This document shows, piece after piece, positions 27,218 through 36,208 of a stretch of DNA of 64,000 nt. This DNA comes from JABDMH01 sp965223165 (GTDB taxonomy: Bacteria > Bacteroidota > Bacteroidia > Chitinophagales > Saprospiraceae). The number at the start of each line of letters is the position of its first letter. Position 1 is the stretch's first letter. The DNA lies in NCBI GenBank assembly GCA_965223165.1, contig CBDCVQ010000009.1, positions 248,001-312,000 on the forward strand, given 5' to 3'. Both the position numbers and the translations under genes were made by a program. The notes under the pieces are model-generated. The model made no database searches. It was not told the DNA's origin and saw nothing but the letters and a program-made list of their open reading frames with translations.

Positions 27218-28902
27218 ATGAAACACCCAACCATCGCTTTTGTCCTGCTGCTGCTAGCCAATCACATTAGTGGACAATCTTTCGAATATGTGTTTACGGA
27301 GCTGGCAGGCAGTAAAGTCAACTCTGCTGTCGCCGTGGGCGACAAAAATTTTCATTGCCTCCAATCTCGGTCAATGCCACCATGCGGGACTGACCGTCTT
27401 GGATACCACCGGCAATGTCGATACCATCATATGGCTGGATAGGTATTACAGCGTGGCCCCATCCATCTGCTATGATCCAGAGGATAACACACTGTTCCTA
27501 TTTTACCACCGAGATGAATCAGAAGAAGGCTATGCTGCCGACGAGTTGATTCTTGTCGCACTAGACACGTCAGCCAGGATCTTGAGATCCAAGGTGGATA
27601 CTGTGCCCGTCCTTGACATAACAGGCAGCATGAAGTTGTGGAGGGACCAACTCATCATCGAGAATGGCGGAGATTTGCTTTTTTACAACAAGGAGTTTGA
27701 ACTAACGAAGACACTAAGTGTAGTAACTCATGGCTTCGGGGGCGTCGACTTGCTGTCCTCTGAACAATGGTTGGTGGCGGTCAAGCCAGTGTGGATATTC
27801 CCAGGTGACTCCGACGGATTGCAGGTGACGGACACCATCTACGTGTACGAAGAAAGCAAAGACACGTTCCTCCTACTACCAATCAAATCAACGACTCGTC
27901 CCAGTGGACTGATCGACAGTAAACTCTTCCTGCACGACCTCGATAATGTGTTGCGGATATTTGACCTGAATACTGGTGACTATACGGATTCCATCAAACT
28001 GGCGGCTGGGGTTATATCAGTGTCGGCCACGTTCTCCGACGAGAATTCGCTCTACACCCTCCAGACGGACATATCAAATAGGCTTTCTTTACAACGACAT
28101 TCAGCAAGTGGCTCCGAGCTGCTATGGAGATCAACCGGTCGAGAAAAATTGATGAACTCGGTGGCAAGAAAGGAGTCGATCTTCATATTAACCTCGCTGG
28201 CCCTAGACGATAAAGGTTCATATGACGATGTCGTATATCCGACCACCAGAAATCTTCCCCTTTCCTCCGCCGAGATGCCCCCAGGTCCCGATATCCGATT
28301 GCTGGATGCGGAGCTGCTCACACCCCTGACCGAGGAGGAATGTACCATGCCAGATTGTTACTTCGATTCATCCAAACCAGCTGTCGTCTCGCTCACTGTC
28401 CAGAACGTAGGCGATGACACCATCCGAAATTTTGCCTACTATCACACTGCTGCGGGGGCTTCCTTCTGCTATCCAGGTAGACGTCAAGTTTACATTGAGG
28501 CCACCATTCCTCCTGGAGAAAAATATTCCTTTGAGGAATCTGTTTATTACTATGGCCCTGTCAGCCACTATTCCTCGTACTTTTTTGTGGCGTGCCCTAA
28601 TCACCGGGTAGAACGGGATACCCTTGGACAATGTCACTAGCGCTGTCTTGACTGCCATTCGTACGGAGCGTCGAGATTTACAAACCACCCTGGTCTATCC
28701 AAACCCAGCCGAGCATACACTTCATGTCGCGCTACCACAAACCGTGGGCTTGGTAGAAATCTTTGATCCCACGGGTAGATGCGTCAGACGGACTAGGCAG
28801 TGGCAGACGGGCATAGATATTTCGACACTGTCGCCGGGACTCTTCCATGTGCGATTGACATCGAGGAACCAAGTCAGAACCTCGTCGTTCATCAAGCAAT
28901 AG
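27218..28902 (+). pseudogene. Type IX secretion cargo protein, coding frame broken by two +1 indels
   Basis: Three consecutive frames make one protein. Frame 1 (from 27218) gives a signal peptide (MKHPTIAFVLLLLANHISGQ) and continues to about 27345. The frame then moves by +1 in the AAAAATTTT run (27344-27353) and runs to 28640 as the main body. It moves by +1 again at the CCC of 28621-28623 into a C-terminal T9SS type A sorting domain (LVYPNPAEHTLHVALP, GIDISTLSPGLFHVRL). Removing one base at each site restores a continuous ~560-residue reading frame. The body has no domain I recognise. Either the gene is decayed or the assembly has homopolymer errors. Confidence 0.82.
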
Positions 28903-28978
28903 GGCTACTGCCAAGCAGCCCACTGGCAATTCTGAGTCGAATCTCACCACCCCAGGTTGGACAGATGTCTCCGTAAAA

Positions 28979-29008
28979 TGTTTAACTTCAGCGATAAGTA
29001 GTTAAACA
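28979..29008. promoter_or_regulatory. Candidate CarH operator at its own gene
   Basis: TGTTTAAC (28979-28986) and GTTAAACA (29001-29008) form a perfect inverted repeat with a 14-bp spacer, ending 3 bp before the carH ATG. The same arms and the same spacer occur at crtI (29948) and upstream of the fasciclin gene (49711). Autorepression is the simplest reading. Confidence 0.7.
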
Positions 29009-29011
29009 GCT

Positions 29012-29917
29012 ATGAGTATTCGTACGTCATTCTCCATTAAGGACCTCGAAAACTTTACCGGCATAAAGGCACATACCATCCGCATCTGGGAGCAGAGATA
29101 TGGGCTGCTGATGCCGGTCCGGTCAGAGACCAACATCCGTAGCTACGACTTGGCTGCCCTCCAGAAGATCCTAAACGTGGCGCTGCTCTATCGCAATGGG
29201 TGGAAGATCTCCCGGATCGCCGAGCTGGATGAAGAAAACCTACAAGCTACGGTCAAGGATCTGATGGACAAGGACGACAGCCATGACAACTGGATCCACG
29301 ATCTGATGCTGTGCACCTTAACCTTTGATGGTCAGAGGTTTGAGGCCATCTATCGGCGGCTCAAAAGGAGGCATGGGGTGGAGGTCACCTTTGAAGAGGT
29401 CTTCGCCAAGTTCTTGACTAACATTGGGATCCTTTGGACGACCGATGCCATCACCCCGGCCCACGAGCACTTCATATCCACCCTGATACGTCAGAAGCTG
29501 CTTGTGGAGACCGCCATGAAAGCAAAGACCGCTCCCACCAGAAAGCATCCAGTCTATGTCCTCTACCTCCCGATGCACGAGATGCACGAATTGGGACTGC
29601 TCTACATCCACTATCGATTGATCAGTGCAGGTTGTCATTCGATTTATCTTGGACCCGATGTACCCATAGACAACCTACCCGATCTGCAGGCCATCTTTGA
29701 CAGCATCACGTTCGTCAGCTATTTCTCTGTACAACCGACCGCTGAGGATCTCGCTAGCTATCTCCAAGACATATCTAATCGGGTGCTCTCTCCCCGAAGC
29801 GAGGAACTACATGTATTTGGACAAAAGGTGCGGGGGATCGACCCATCCAGCTTACCGCCACCTGTGACCGTACATGAGAACATACGAAGCTTCATGAAAA
29901 TAATCGCAGAAACGTAA
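29012..29917 (+). CDS. carH: CarH/LitR-type MerR-family B12-dependent photoreceptor regulator
   Basis: This 301-residue protein begins with a MerR DNA-binding domain (FSIKDLENFTGIKAHTIRIW, EQRYGLLMPVRSETNIRSYD). A four-helix cobalamin-capping domain follows, with W142-x9-E152-H153 (in LWTTDAITPAHEHF), the W-x9-EH motif that senses adenosylcobalamin in CarH. The Rossmann B12-binding domain has E190-M-H192-E-L-G, the E/D-x-H-x-x-G motif whose His coordinates cobalt. In known CarH proteins dark AdoCbl-bound tetramers repress carotenoid genes and light breaks the Co-C bond. It lies 61 bp before crtI in the same direction, and matching inverted repeats precede both genes. Confidence 0.9.
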   Translation: MSIRTSFSIKDLENFTGIKAHTIRIWEQRYGLLMPVRSETNIRSYDLAALQKILNVALLYRNGWKISRIAELDEENLQATVKDLMDKDDSHDNWIHDLMLCTLTFDGQRFEAIYRRLKRRHGVEVTFEEVFAKFLTNIGILWTTDAITPAHEHFISTLIRQKLLVETAMKAKTAPTRKHPVYVLYLPMHEMHELGLLYIHYRLISAGCHSIYLGPDVPIDNLPDLQAIFDSITFVSYFSVQPTAEDLASYLQDISNRVLSPRSEELHVFGQKVRGIDPSSLPPPVTVHENIRSFMKIIAET

Positions 29918-29947
29918 GAAAAAACCGGCCCTCTCTTTGAACAATTT

Positions 29948-29979
29948 TTGTTTAACTTTTTTATAATTATGTTAAACAA
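29948..29979. promoter_or_regulatory. Candidate CarH operator at crtI
   Basis: TTGTTTAAC (29948-29956) and GTTAAACAA (29971-29979) are a perfect inverted repeat with a 14-bp AT-rich spacer. The right arm reaches the first base of the crtI start codon, so a bound repressor would cover the promoter and translation start. Confidence 0.75.
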
Positions 29980-31466
29980 TGAAAAGATCAGCTACCATTA
30001 TCGGATCCGGCTTTGCGGCGCTCTCCACCGCTTGCTACCTCGCCAAGGAGGGCCTGCCGGTCGAAGTTTTTGAGAAGAATGCGGATCTCGGGGGCCGAGC
30101 AAGGCAATTCACCCGTGACGGATTCAAGTTTGACATGGGGCCTACCTGGTACTGGATGCCCGATGTCTTCGAACGATTCTTTGCCGACTTTGGCAAAAAG
30201 CCGTCCGACTACTACCGACTGGAATTGTTGACGCCGAGCTACCGGGTCTACTTTGACGAGATGGATTACCTCGACGTAGACGCCTCGATCGAGCGGATTT
30301 CAGCCATTTTTGAGCGCGAGGAGCCCGGATCTTCTGCGGCACTGCGGCGATTCATGCAAAAGGCCAAGCGCAACTATGATCTGGCCATACGTCAATTGGT
30401 CTATAAGCCTGGCCTCAGCCCTTGGGAGCTGGTCACTAAGGACACGGTGCGCGAGGCCAAGCAATTTTACTTCAGTATTCAGGACTATGTGCGTAAGCAC
30501 TTTCGCAATCCGCGCTTACGACAAATTCTTGAGTTTCCCGTCCTGTTTCTTGGTGCCAAGCCCGGCGACACCCCTCTCTTCTACAGCTTTATGAATTATG
30601 CCGATCTGGGCTTGGGCACGTGGTATCCGCGGGGTGGCATGCGTTCAGTGGTAGAGGGGATCGTTCGTCTCGCCACTGAACTCGGCGTGATCTTTCATAC
30701 CGATGCCGAGGTCACTTCCATCCAGGTAGACCAGTCGGGTTTTGCCCAATCGATCACCGTGAATGGCCAGGACCGGGTCGTAGATATTCTCGTGAGCGGG
30801 GCGGACTACAAGCATTCGGAAGAACTCTTGGCCCCGGCCTACCGCAACTACGGCGAGAGCTATTGGAAACGTCGCACGATGGCTCCATCCTCTCTCCTAT
30901 TTTACGTTGGCTTTGACACAAAGCTGCAGCACGTCCTCCATCACACCCTTTTCTTTGACGCCAGCTTTGATAAGCATGCCATCGAAATATATGATCGGCC
31001 GGCGTGGCCCCGAGATCCATTGTTTTATGCCAGCTTTCCAAGTATTACGGATTTGGACGTGGCGCCTCCGGGCAAGGAGACCGCCATCTTTCTGATCCCG
31101 TTGGCACCGGACTTGCCAGACAGTGAGGAGACACGAGAGCGCTATTTTGACATCATACTCCGACGCTTGGAGCGTCTCACCCGACAGCGCTTGCGAGACC
31201 AAGTGCTCTTCAAGCGCTCCTACTGCGTGCAGGATTTCAAGGACGATTATCATTCCTTTCGCGGAAACGCATATGGATTGGCAAACACACTGCGCCAAAC
31301 GGCCTTTCTCCGCCCCAGCCTCAAGAGCAAAAGAGTTAAAAACCTGTACTTTACAGGCCAGCTCACGGTTCCTGGACCCGGCGTGCCGCCCGCATTGATT
31401 TCGGGTAAGTTGGTGTCCAATCTCGTGAAAAAAGAAAAAATAACCCCTTATGAGAGCATTGTATGA
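29979..31466 (+). CDS. crtI: Phytoene desaturase
   Basis: A 495-residue FAD-dependent desaturase. The N-terminal dinucleotide fold is clear (ATIIGSGFAALSTACYLAKE, VEVFEKNADLGGRARQF), as is FKFDMGPTWYWMPDVFERFF. The bacterial-type phytoene dehydrogenase signature lies at the C terminus (LYFTGQLTVPGPGVPPALIS). It introduces the double bonds that turn phytoene into lycopene. It is the first structural gene of the carotenoid operon, 61 bp after carH, and overlaps crtB by 17 bp. Its start codon abuts the candidate CarH operator. Confidence 0.95.
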   Translation: MKRSATIIGSGFAALSTACYLAKEGLPVEVFEKNADLGGRARQFTRDGFKFDMGPTWYWMPDVFERFFADFGKKPSDYYRLELLTPSYRVYFDEMDYLDVDASIERISAIFEREEPGSSAALRRFMQKAKRNYDLAIRQLVYKPGLSPWELVTKDTVREAKQFYFSIQDYVRKHFRNPRLRQILEFPVLFLGAKPGDTPLFYSFMNYADLGLGTWYPRGGMRSVVEGIVRLATELGVIFHTDAEVTSIQVDQSGFAQSITVNGQDRVVDILVSGADYKHSEELLAPAYRNYGESYWKRRTMAPSSLLFYVGFDTKLQHVLHHTLFFDASFDKHAIEIYDRPAWPRDPLFYASFPSITDLDVAPPGKETAIFLIPLAPDLPDSEETRERYFDIILRRLERLTRQRLRDQVLFKRSYCVQDFKDDYHSFRGNAYGLANTLRQTAFLRPSLKSKRVKNLYFTGQLTVPGPGVPPALISGKLVSNLVKKEKITPYESIV

Positions 31467-32289
31467 TGTGGCATCCTATCAGTGTAGTCAACGGATCACC
31501 GCCACCTACAGCACCTCCTTTTCCTCCGCCGTCAGCATGTTGTCCAGACGGATCCGAGGGGATATACATGCGATATACGGTTTCGTTCGACTGGCGGATG
31601 AGATTGTAGACACCTTTCATGAACAAGACCAGGCGACGCTCTTCCAGGAGTTTCAAGTGGCCCTCGACCATGCCCTGGCCAGACGTTTGAGCGTAAATCC
31701 TATACTGCACGCCTTCCAGTATGTCGTGCATCGCTACGATATTCCGCGACACCTTATCGACGCCTTTCTGGCCAGCATGCGGGCCGATCTGCACAAGCAG
31801 ACCTATGCCGACCGGGCCGCGTACCAGGGCTACATCTATGGTTCGGCTGAGGTGGTGGGCTTGATGTGCCTGAAGATCTTCGTCAATGGGGATCAGGAGC
31901 AGTACGAGCGCTTGTCGGAAGCGGCTTCCAGATTAGGCAGCGCTTTTCAAAAGGTAAATTTTCTGCGGGACTACAAGGCAGACACGGAAGAGTTGAAAAG
32001 ATCGTACTTCCCCCATCTGCTGCATGAGGGCTTGAATGCCCGCACCAAAGACGCGATCATTCGCGAGATAGAGGAGGACTTTGATGCAGCCTACGTGGGC
32101 ATTAGGCAATTGCCCATCGACGCCAGGTTTGGCGTGTATACCGCCTTTGTCTACTACCGCAAGCTGCTTAGGAAGCTCAAGAATACCGGCCCAGAAGAGA
32201 TTAAGCGGTCGCGTATCCGCATCAGCAACACTACTAAACTCAGATTGCTAGTTTTGTCGTTCTTAAATCACAAACTAAATCTCATCTAA
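31450..32289 (+). CDS. crtB: Phytoene synthase
   Basis: The 279-residue protein is a trans-isoprenyl diphosphate synthase of the squalene/phytoene synthase family. The two Asp-rich Mg-diphosphate sites are VRLADEIVDTFHE and FLRDYKADTEELKRSYFP, and YIYGSAEVVGLM is the usual central motif. It joins two geranylgeranyl diphosphates into phytoene. It overlaps the 3' end of crtI, so translation is coupled. The following small gene begins right at its stop. Confidence 0.95.
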   Translation: MRALYDVASYQCSQRITATYSTSFSSAVSMLSRRIRGDIHAIYGFVRLADEIVDTFHEQDQATLFQEFQVALDHALARRLSVNPILHAFQYVVHRYDIPRHLIDAFLASMRADLHKQTYADRAAYQGYIYGSAEVVGLMCLKIFVNGDQEQYERLSEAASRLGSAFQKVNFLRDYKADTEELKRSYFPHLLHEGLNARTKDAIIREIEEDFDAAYVGIRQLPIDARFGVYTAFVYYRKLLRKLKNTGPEEIKRSRIRISNTTKLRLLVLSFLNHKLNLI

Positions 32290-32313
32290 TTGCAAGCCCC
32301 CTTAATCTGCACC

Positions 32314-32829
32314 ATGGTACTGGGTATGATGTCCTACTCCGCCAACACCCAACATCTCTCAAGTGTCGCTGCGCTCCGCAGTATGTTTCATTCGGCAGAT
32401 GCCGAGGATGTACTGCGCACTATCATCGAGACGAAAATCGAGCGCAAGGACCCCCATAGACATGTGAAGCGCGCGTATCAGGCGGCGAGCTTATGCCGTA
32501 TGGCAGAGTATGCGGCATCACCCATCACCAAATATCGATACTTTAAGAGAGGCAGCCGGATGTTAGACCGCGCGATCCAGCAGGAATCTGCCTTGGAGTC
32601 GGTCTATCTGCGATTGTTAATCCAATTGAGTGTGCCTCGCATCTTTCGATCTCGTCGACAGATCCAGACGGACGTAGCGTATCTGGAGTCCAACTGGACG
32701 CTGCTGGCACACGACGCCGGCTGTCGGACATTGTTTGTCTCGACCCTGCGCCATGCCAATAATGCCGATGAGATTGAGGGTGCCCTGGCAAGGTTGGAGG
32801 CATTGGAAGATCCTGGCGCAATTCCATAA
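32314..32829 (+). CDS. Small conserved-context protein between crtB and crtZ, unknown function
   Basis: A ~171-residue protein (from ATG 32314; a TTG at 32290 directly after crtB is also in frame). A short hydrophobic leader (MVLGMMSYSANTQ) is followed by a helical, basic body (HRHVKRAYQAASLCRMAEYA, KYRYFKRGSRMLDRAIQ). I recognise no domain. Its position inside the carotenoid operon, 18 bp before crtZ, suggests an accessory role, for example in membrane association or chaperoning of the pathway enzymes; that is inference only. Confidence 0.6.
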   Translation: MVLGMMSYSANTQHLSSVAALRSMFHSADAEDVLRTIIETKIERKDPHRHVKRAYQAASLCRMAEYAASPITKYRYFKRGSRMLDRAIQQESALESVYLRLLIQLSVPRIFRSRRQIQTDVAYLESNWTLLAHDAGCRTLFVSTLRHANNADEIEGALARLEALEDPGAIP

Positions 32830-32847
32830 CTTTACAACGTCACCGAT

Positions 32848-33300
32848 ATGGTTATCGCGATTATTGTTGTCACTTTTATCCTCATGGAGGGCGTAGCCTG
32901 GGCTATGCATAAATATGTCATGCATGGGATCGGATGGACATTGCACGAGGATCATCACGTGCCCAGTGACAAGCATGCCCCCTTTGAATTAAACGACACC
33001 TTCTTTATTTTTTTTGCCGTGCTTTCAATCTCCGCTTTCACCCTCTGGTCGCTTTCCTTTGGGTCCATTTTTCTCGGCATTGGTTTGGGGATTATGCTCT
33101 ATGGAGCTACCTACTTTCTGATCCACGATCTCTTTATCCACCAGCGCCTGAAGATCTGGCGAAATACGAAAAATCCCTATCTGCGGGCCCTGCGTCGCGC
33201 CCACAAGATGCATCACAAACATCTCGGCAAGGAGGATGGCGAATGCTTCGGTATGCTGTGGGTGCCGCTTAAGTATTATCGAGCCGAATTTAAGTCTTGA
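32848..33300 (+). CDS. crtZ: Beta-carotene hydroxylase
   Basis: This 150-residue integral membrane di-iron hydroxylase has the full set of His motifs: HKYVMHG, HEDHH, HDLFIHQR and HKMHHKH. It has about four transmembrane helices. It hydroxylates beta-ionone rings at C3 to give cryptoxanthin and zeaxanthin. Its stop overlaps the start of the lycopene cyclase gene (TGATG), so the two are coupled. Length and motif order are as expected for CrtZ. Confidence 0.94.
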   Translation: MVIAIIVVTFILMEGVAWAMHKYVMHGIGWTLHEDHHVPSDKHAPFELNDTFFIFFAVLSISAFTLWSLSFGSIFLGIGLGIMLYGATYFLIHDLFIHQRLKIWRNTKNPYLRALRRAHKMHHKHLGKEDGECFGMLWVPLKYYRAEFKS

Positions 33301-34001
33301 TGTCCTTTTACGTCGGCTTAGACCTGCTGTCCATCTCCATACCATTAGTCGTAAGTTTTCATCCCCGGATCCGGTTGCACCACCAGTGGCAATATCTGCT
33401 TCCCGCAATCCTCCTGTCGATGATACCGTATATCATTTGGGATGTGTATTTCACCCGCCAAGGATATTGGGGGTTCAACGAGGCCTATCTATCCGGTATC
33501 TATTTCTTGGATTTACCCCTCGGCGAATGGTTGTTCTTTGTATGCATACCGTATGCTTGCGTATTTACGCATTATGCGCTGCTGGCCCTGAGTCATCGGT
33601 TTTTACTCGCAAAGCACCTGGCCCGGTGGCTGACCTACGGACTGCTTAGCCTTTTCCTGCTACTGGCGCTGCTCTTTCACGATCGGGCTTACACACTCGT
33701 AGATATGGCCTTTGCCTTTGCCGTATTGGGCTTAGCCCATCGATTTGCCCCGGCTCTGCTGCGAAGCTATTTCCTCACCTTTCTCGTGATGTTGATCCCC
33801 TTTTTTATCGTCAATGGCATCTTGACCGGCACCGGCATCACCGATCAGGTGGTCTGGTACAACGATGCCGAAAATCTTGGGATTAGACTGGGCACCATCC
33901 CGGTCGAAGATGTCGCCTACGCGTTTTCACTCATACTGCTCAATCTCCTGCTGTTTGAAACCTTCAAGTCACGAGCGAAGGCACCCCCTAGTCGCCGATG
34001 A
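33300..34001 (+). CDS. Lycopene beta-cyclase, CrtYcd-type membrane protein
   Basis: This 233-residue protein has seven or so membrane helices in two homologous halves. Acidic signature loops lie in each half: LDLPLGEWLFFVCIPYA and GTIPVEDVAYAFSLIL. These match the P-x-x-E pattern of heterodimeric/fused lycopene cyclases of actinomycetes, archaea and Bacteroidota. It would cyclise lycopene to beta-carotene, the substrate of CrtZ. The ATG at 33300 overlaps the crtZ stop. Its 3' end overlaps the convergent gene by 14 bp. Confidence 0.88.
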   Translation: MSFYVGLDLLSISIPLVVSFHPRIRLHHQWQYLLPAILLSMIPYIIWDVYFTRQGYWGFNEAYLSGIYFLDLPLGEWLFFVCIPYACVFTHYALLALSHRFLLAKHLARWLTYGLLSLFLLLALLFHDRAYTLVDMAFAFAVLGLAHRFAPALLRSYFLTFLVMLIPFFIVNGILTGTGITDQVVWYNDAENLGIRLGTIPVEDVAYAFSLILLNLLLFETFKSRAKAPPSRR

Positions 34002-34704
34002 GACGCTGTGAATCACGTGCTCTCGACAACTTGACAATCGATAGGACATGCATGAATACGGCGGATGGCATGAGGAATCCAGCTAGCAAAACGAAAGGAT
34101 ATTGGCCAGCTTCTTTGGGCAGCAGCCCGGTAGTAGCACCATACCACTGGGGCTGATACAAGGTGGTCATAAAAACGAAGATGATCGAAGCCAGCACGAT
34201 CAAGCCCAAGTAATTCCAATAAAGCACTAACCTCACGGACCGGCCCCGCCTCCGAGACACCCAATAACCTAATATCGGTGCCGTCGCAGCAAAAATCAGA
34301 TCGAAATTATAGCCGTGTATGGAAACCTCCCGATGCAATACGCCCGCTACCACAGAATATGCAATCATCCATTCGACCAACACTCGGAAGGTCTGAAAAT
34401 ATACCATCCTGGAAATAGGCATCGCATCCAGCCATCGGCTACGACGATGCGTAAAGGCAAATACCCCACAAAAGAGAAAAGCCGGTATGATCAGGCATAG
34501 GGCAAATTTCGGAGGAAAGGAAAAATCTTGCAGAAAGCCCGTCGACGCCACCAAGAAGATATAGAGCTGCCAACCAAGCAGTGCGGTAAGTGCCAAACCT
34601 GTCCGGAAATGAGCTCCGAATTGCCTGGCTTTACTCGCCAACCACACAAGCAGCAATAAGACCAGTCCAGAGAGACCCATATAGGAAATACTAAGTAGTG
34701 TCAT
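33988..34704 (-). CDS. Multipass membrane protein of unknown function
   Basis: About 238 residues from ATG 34704; the longer in-frame start adds a polar 31-residue leader overlapping the marR gene and is rejected. It has six or seven hydrophobic helices (SGLVLLLLVWLASKA, FALCLIIPAFLFCGVFA, IVLASIIFVFMTTL, YPFVLLAGFLMPSAVFM). I do not recognise the family. No Schiff-base Lys sits in the last helix, so it is not a rhodopsin. It starts 5 bp after the stop of a MarR regulator, so it is likely the regulator's main target. Confidence 0.7.
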   Translation of the reverse strand: MTLLSISYMGLSGLVLLLLVWLASKARQFGAHFRTGLALTALLGWQLYIFLVASTGFLQDFSFPPKFALCLIIPAFLFCGVFAFTHRRSRWLDAMPISRMVYFQTFRVLVEWMIAYSVVAGVLHREVSIHGYNFDLIFAATAPILGYWVSRRRGRSVRLVLYWNYLGLIVLASIIFVFMTTLYQPQWYGATTGLLPKEAGQYPFVLLAGFLMPSAVFMHVLSIVKLSRARDSQRLIGD

Positions 34705-34709
34705 GTCAC

Positions 34710-35129
34710 CTATTGCAGTTTGGCCAATAAAAGATCGATGGCGTTGACCCCATCTTCCGATAATATTGCCTGGCTTTCCGCCATGGCTCGCTTCCAAGAC
34801 GGTAGGACCTGCCCAATGCGATCTCTACCTGCCCTTGTGATCCGAATCCCTACCTGCCGATCAACTTCGACCAACCCCTTGCCGATCAACCGCCGCAGAT
34901 TGCGGTGCACCGTTGACTTCTCCAGGTGCAAGGCCTTGCCCAATCTCGACTGACTGACCCCGGATGTGCGACTCAATACAAAGAGAATACTCACTTGGCT
35001 ATTGGTGAGATCGTGGGGCCCGAGGTGCTTGCGAAAAATGTCTGCCGTGGCCCGATGGATGATCGAGACCTTCCGGGACAGGCAGATCGCCGGGTCAAAG
35101 TCCTTTCGATCGTTAGTAGTCTGATTCAT
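34710..35129 (-). CDS. MarR-family transcriptional regulator
   Basis: A 139-residue winged-helix protein: LTNSQVSILFVLSRTSG, QSRLGKALHLEKSTVHRNLRRL with the recognition helix, and VDRQVGIRITRAGRDRI. The ATG at 35129 (MNQTTNDRKDF) gives the normal MarR length and fits the promoter at 35189-35220; an ATG 30 codons upstream is unlikely. It forms an operon with the membrane protein that follows. A perfect palindrome overlaps its -33 region, so autoregulation is probable. Confidence 0.85.
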   Translation of the reverse strand: MNQTTNDRKDFDPAICLSRKVSIIHRATADIFRKHLGPHDLTNSQVSILFVLSRTSGVSQSRLGKALHLEKSTVHRNLRRLIGKGLVEVDRQVGIRITRAGRDRIGQVLPSWKRAMAESQAILSEDGVNAIDLLLAKLQ

Positions 35130-35188
35130 AAACCTCTTACCCTTTATTGTGGCAAAAGCGTAAGACGCAGACGATGTCAGACATGCAC

Positions 35189-35220
35189 TAAAGGTACAGA
35201 AATGAAGTTGTATATACAAC
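35189..35220 (-). promoter_or_regulatory. Promoter with overlapping 14-bp palindrome for the marR-membrane protein operon
   Basis: On the minus strand, TTG (35219-35217) is separated by 20 bp from TACCTTTA (35196-35189), one mismatch from TAnnTTTG. The TTG lies inside a perfect palindrome GTTGTATATACAAC (35207-35220). The other MarR operon in this window has GTTGCACCTGCAAC, with the same GTTG-N6-CAAC arms. Confidence 0.5.
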
Positions 35221-35521
35221 CCATCAAGGCATCGCCTGCCGCCGAGATGTGAAACTTAAACACTCCGAGGACAATCTACTCCATGGCATAACCCTGCCAG
35301 TATGTGTCAGGCGAGGACACCCGACATGGCCAGTTTTTCCAACTGCCCTAGCCTCAAGGCAACACAGCCCAGATCAGGCCGCGTTTGGCGTCCCCGCCAA
35401 ACGCCTTTGCTAGTTCGCTCGCACCCTGAAGCCCTGATCACGCGATTGCCTAGCGTCTCCAGGTATATTTTGCCAGATGCAGATCCGCAGATTTCGCTAG
35501 ATTCAGGTCCAAATACGACAA
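35221..35521. other. Intergenic gap with a perfect 10-bp stem hairpin
   Basis: GCGTTTGGCG (35381-35390) and CGCCAAACGC (35395-35404) form a perfect 10-bp stem with a TCCC loop. There is no T-tract, so it is more likely a REP-like element or a transcript-stabilising hairpin than a terminator. I see no gene in the rest of the gap. Confidence 0.55.
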
Positions 35522-36202
35522 ATGAAGCAACTGGGCATGATCGGCGGTACCTCCTGGCACTCTACCATCGAATACTATCGGTATATCAATGCGATGGTCG
35601 GAGAAAAGTTAGGCTCGCATTTAAATCCTCCGCTCTTGCTCTACAGTCTCAACCTGGAGCTCATGCGTCGCGGAGACTGGGAAGAAATTGAAGCTGTTTT
35701 TCTGCGCACCTCACAACTGCTGGAGCGAGCTGGCGCGGAGGCACTGATTTTTTGTGCGAATACCCCGCACCGTGTCTATGCGGACATTGCCCCCAAAGTG
35801 GAAATACCCATCTTGCATATCGCCGATGCCATCGGGGAAGAAGCCAAACGATTGGGACTGGGCACCCTCGGGCTGATCGGCACGAAATATGTCATGCGGG
35901 GTCGCTTTATTCCCGACCGACTTTTGGAACATCATCAGGTGCAGACCGTGGTGCCGCAAGCCTCGGATGCGGCGATCATCCATCGCATTATTGCCGACGA
36001 ACTGACGAAAGGCATATTTTCCGCCGAAACTAAAGCCATGCTGGTCGGTCAGATGGACAAACTGCGAGCACAAGGGGCTGAAGGGATTATCCTGGGCTGC
36101 ACCGAATTTCCTCTCATCCTCCGGGCCGAAGATTATGACCTACCGCTATTAAATACCACCCGGCTACATGCCGCGAAAGCCGTATCATTTATCACCAGCT
36201 AA
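35522..36202 (+). CDS. Aspartate/glutamate racemase family protein
   Basis: A 226-residue protein of the Asp/Glu racemase superfamily. It begins MKQLGMIGGTSWHSTIEYY, and the two catalytic Cys residues are in EALIFCANTPHRV and GIILGCTEFPLIL. This two-Cys set supports cofactor-independent racemisation, most often of aspartate. D-amino acids would feed peptidoglycan or signalling. It lies 6 bp before the sulfatase start; co-transcription is likely, a functional link is not obvious. Confidence 0.9.
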   Translation: MKQLGMIGGTSWHSTIEYYRYINAMVGEKLGSHLNPPLLLYSLNLELMRRGDWEEIEAVFLRTSQLLERAGAEALIFCANTPHRVYADIAPKVEIPILHIADAIGEEAKRLGLGTLGLIGTKYVMRGRFIPDRLLEHHQVQTVVPQASDAAIIHRIIADELTKGIFSAETKAMLVGQMDKLRAQGAEGIILGCTEFPLILRAEDYDLPLLNTTRLHAAKAVSFITS

Positions 36203-36208
36203 GTGCGT

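Noticed and set aside
33988..34704. Rhodopsin-like protein beside the carotenoid genes
   Set aside because: Although it has about seven helices, no retinal-binding Lys is found in the last helix and no rhodopsin motifs are visible.
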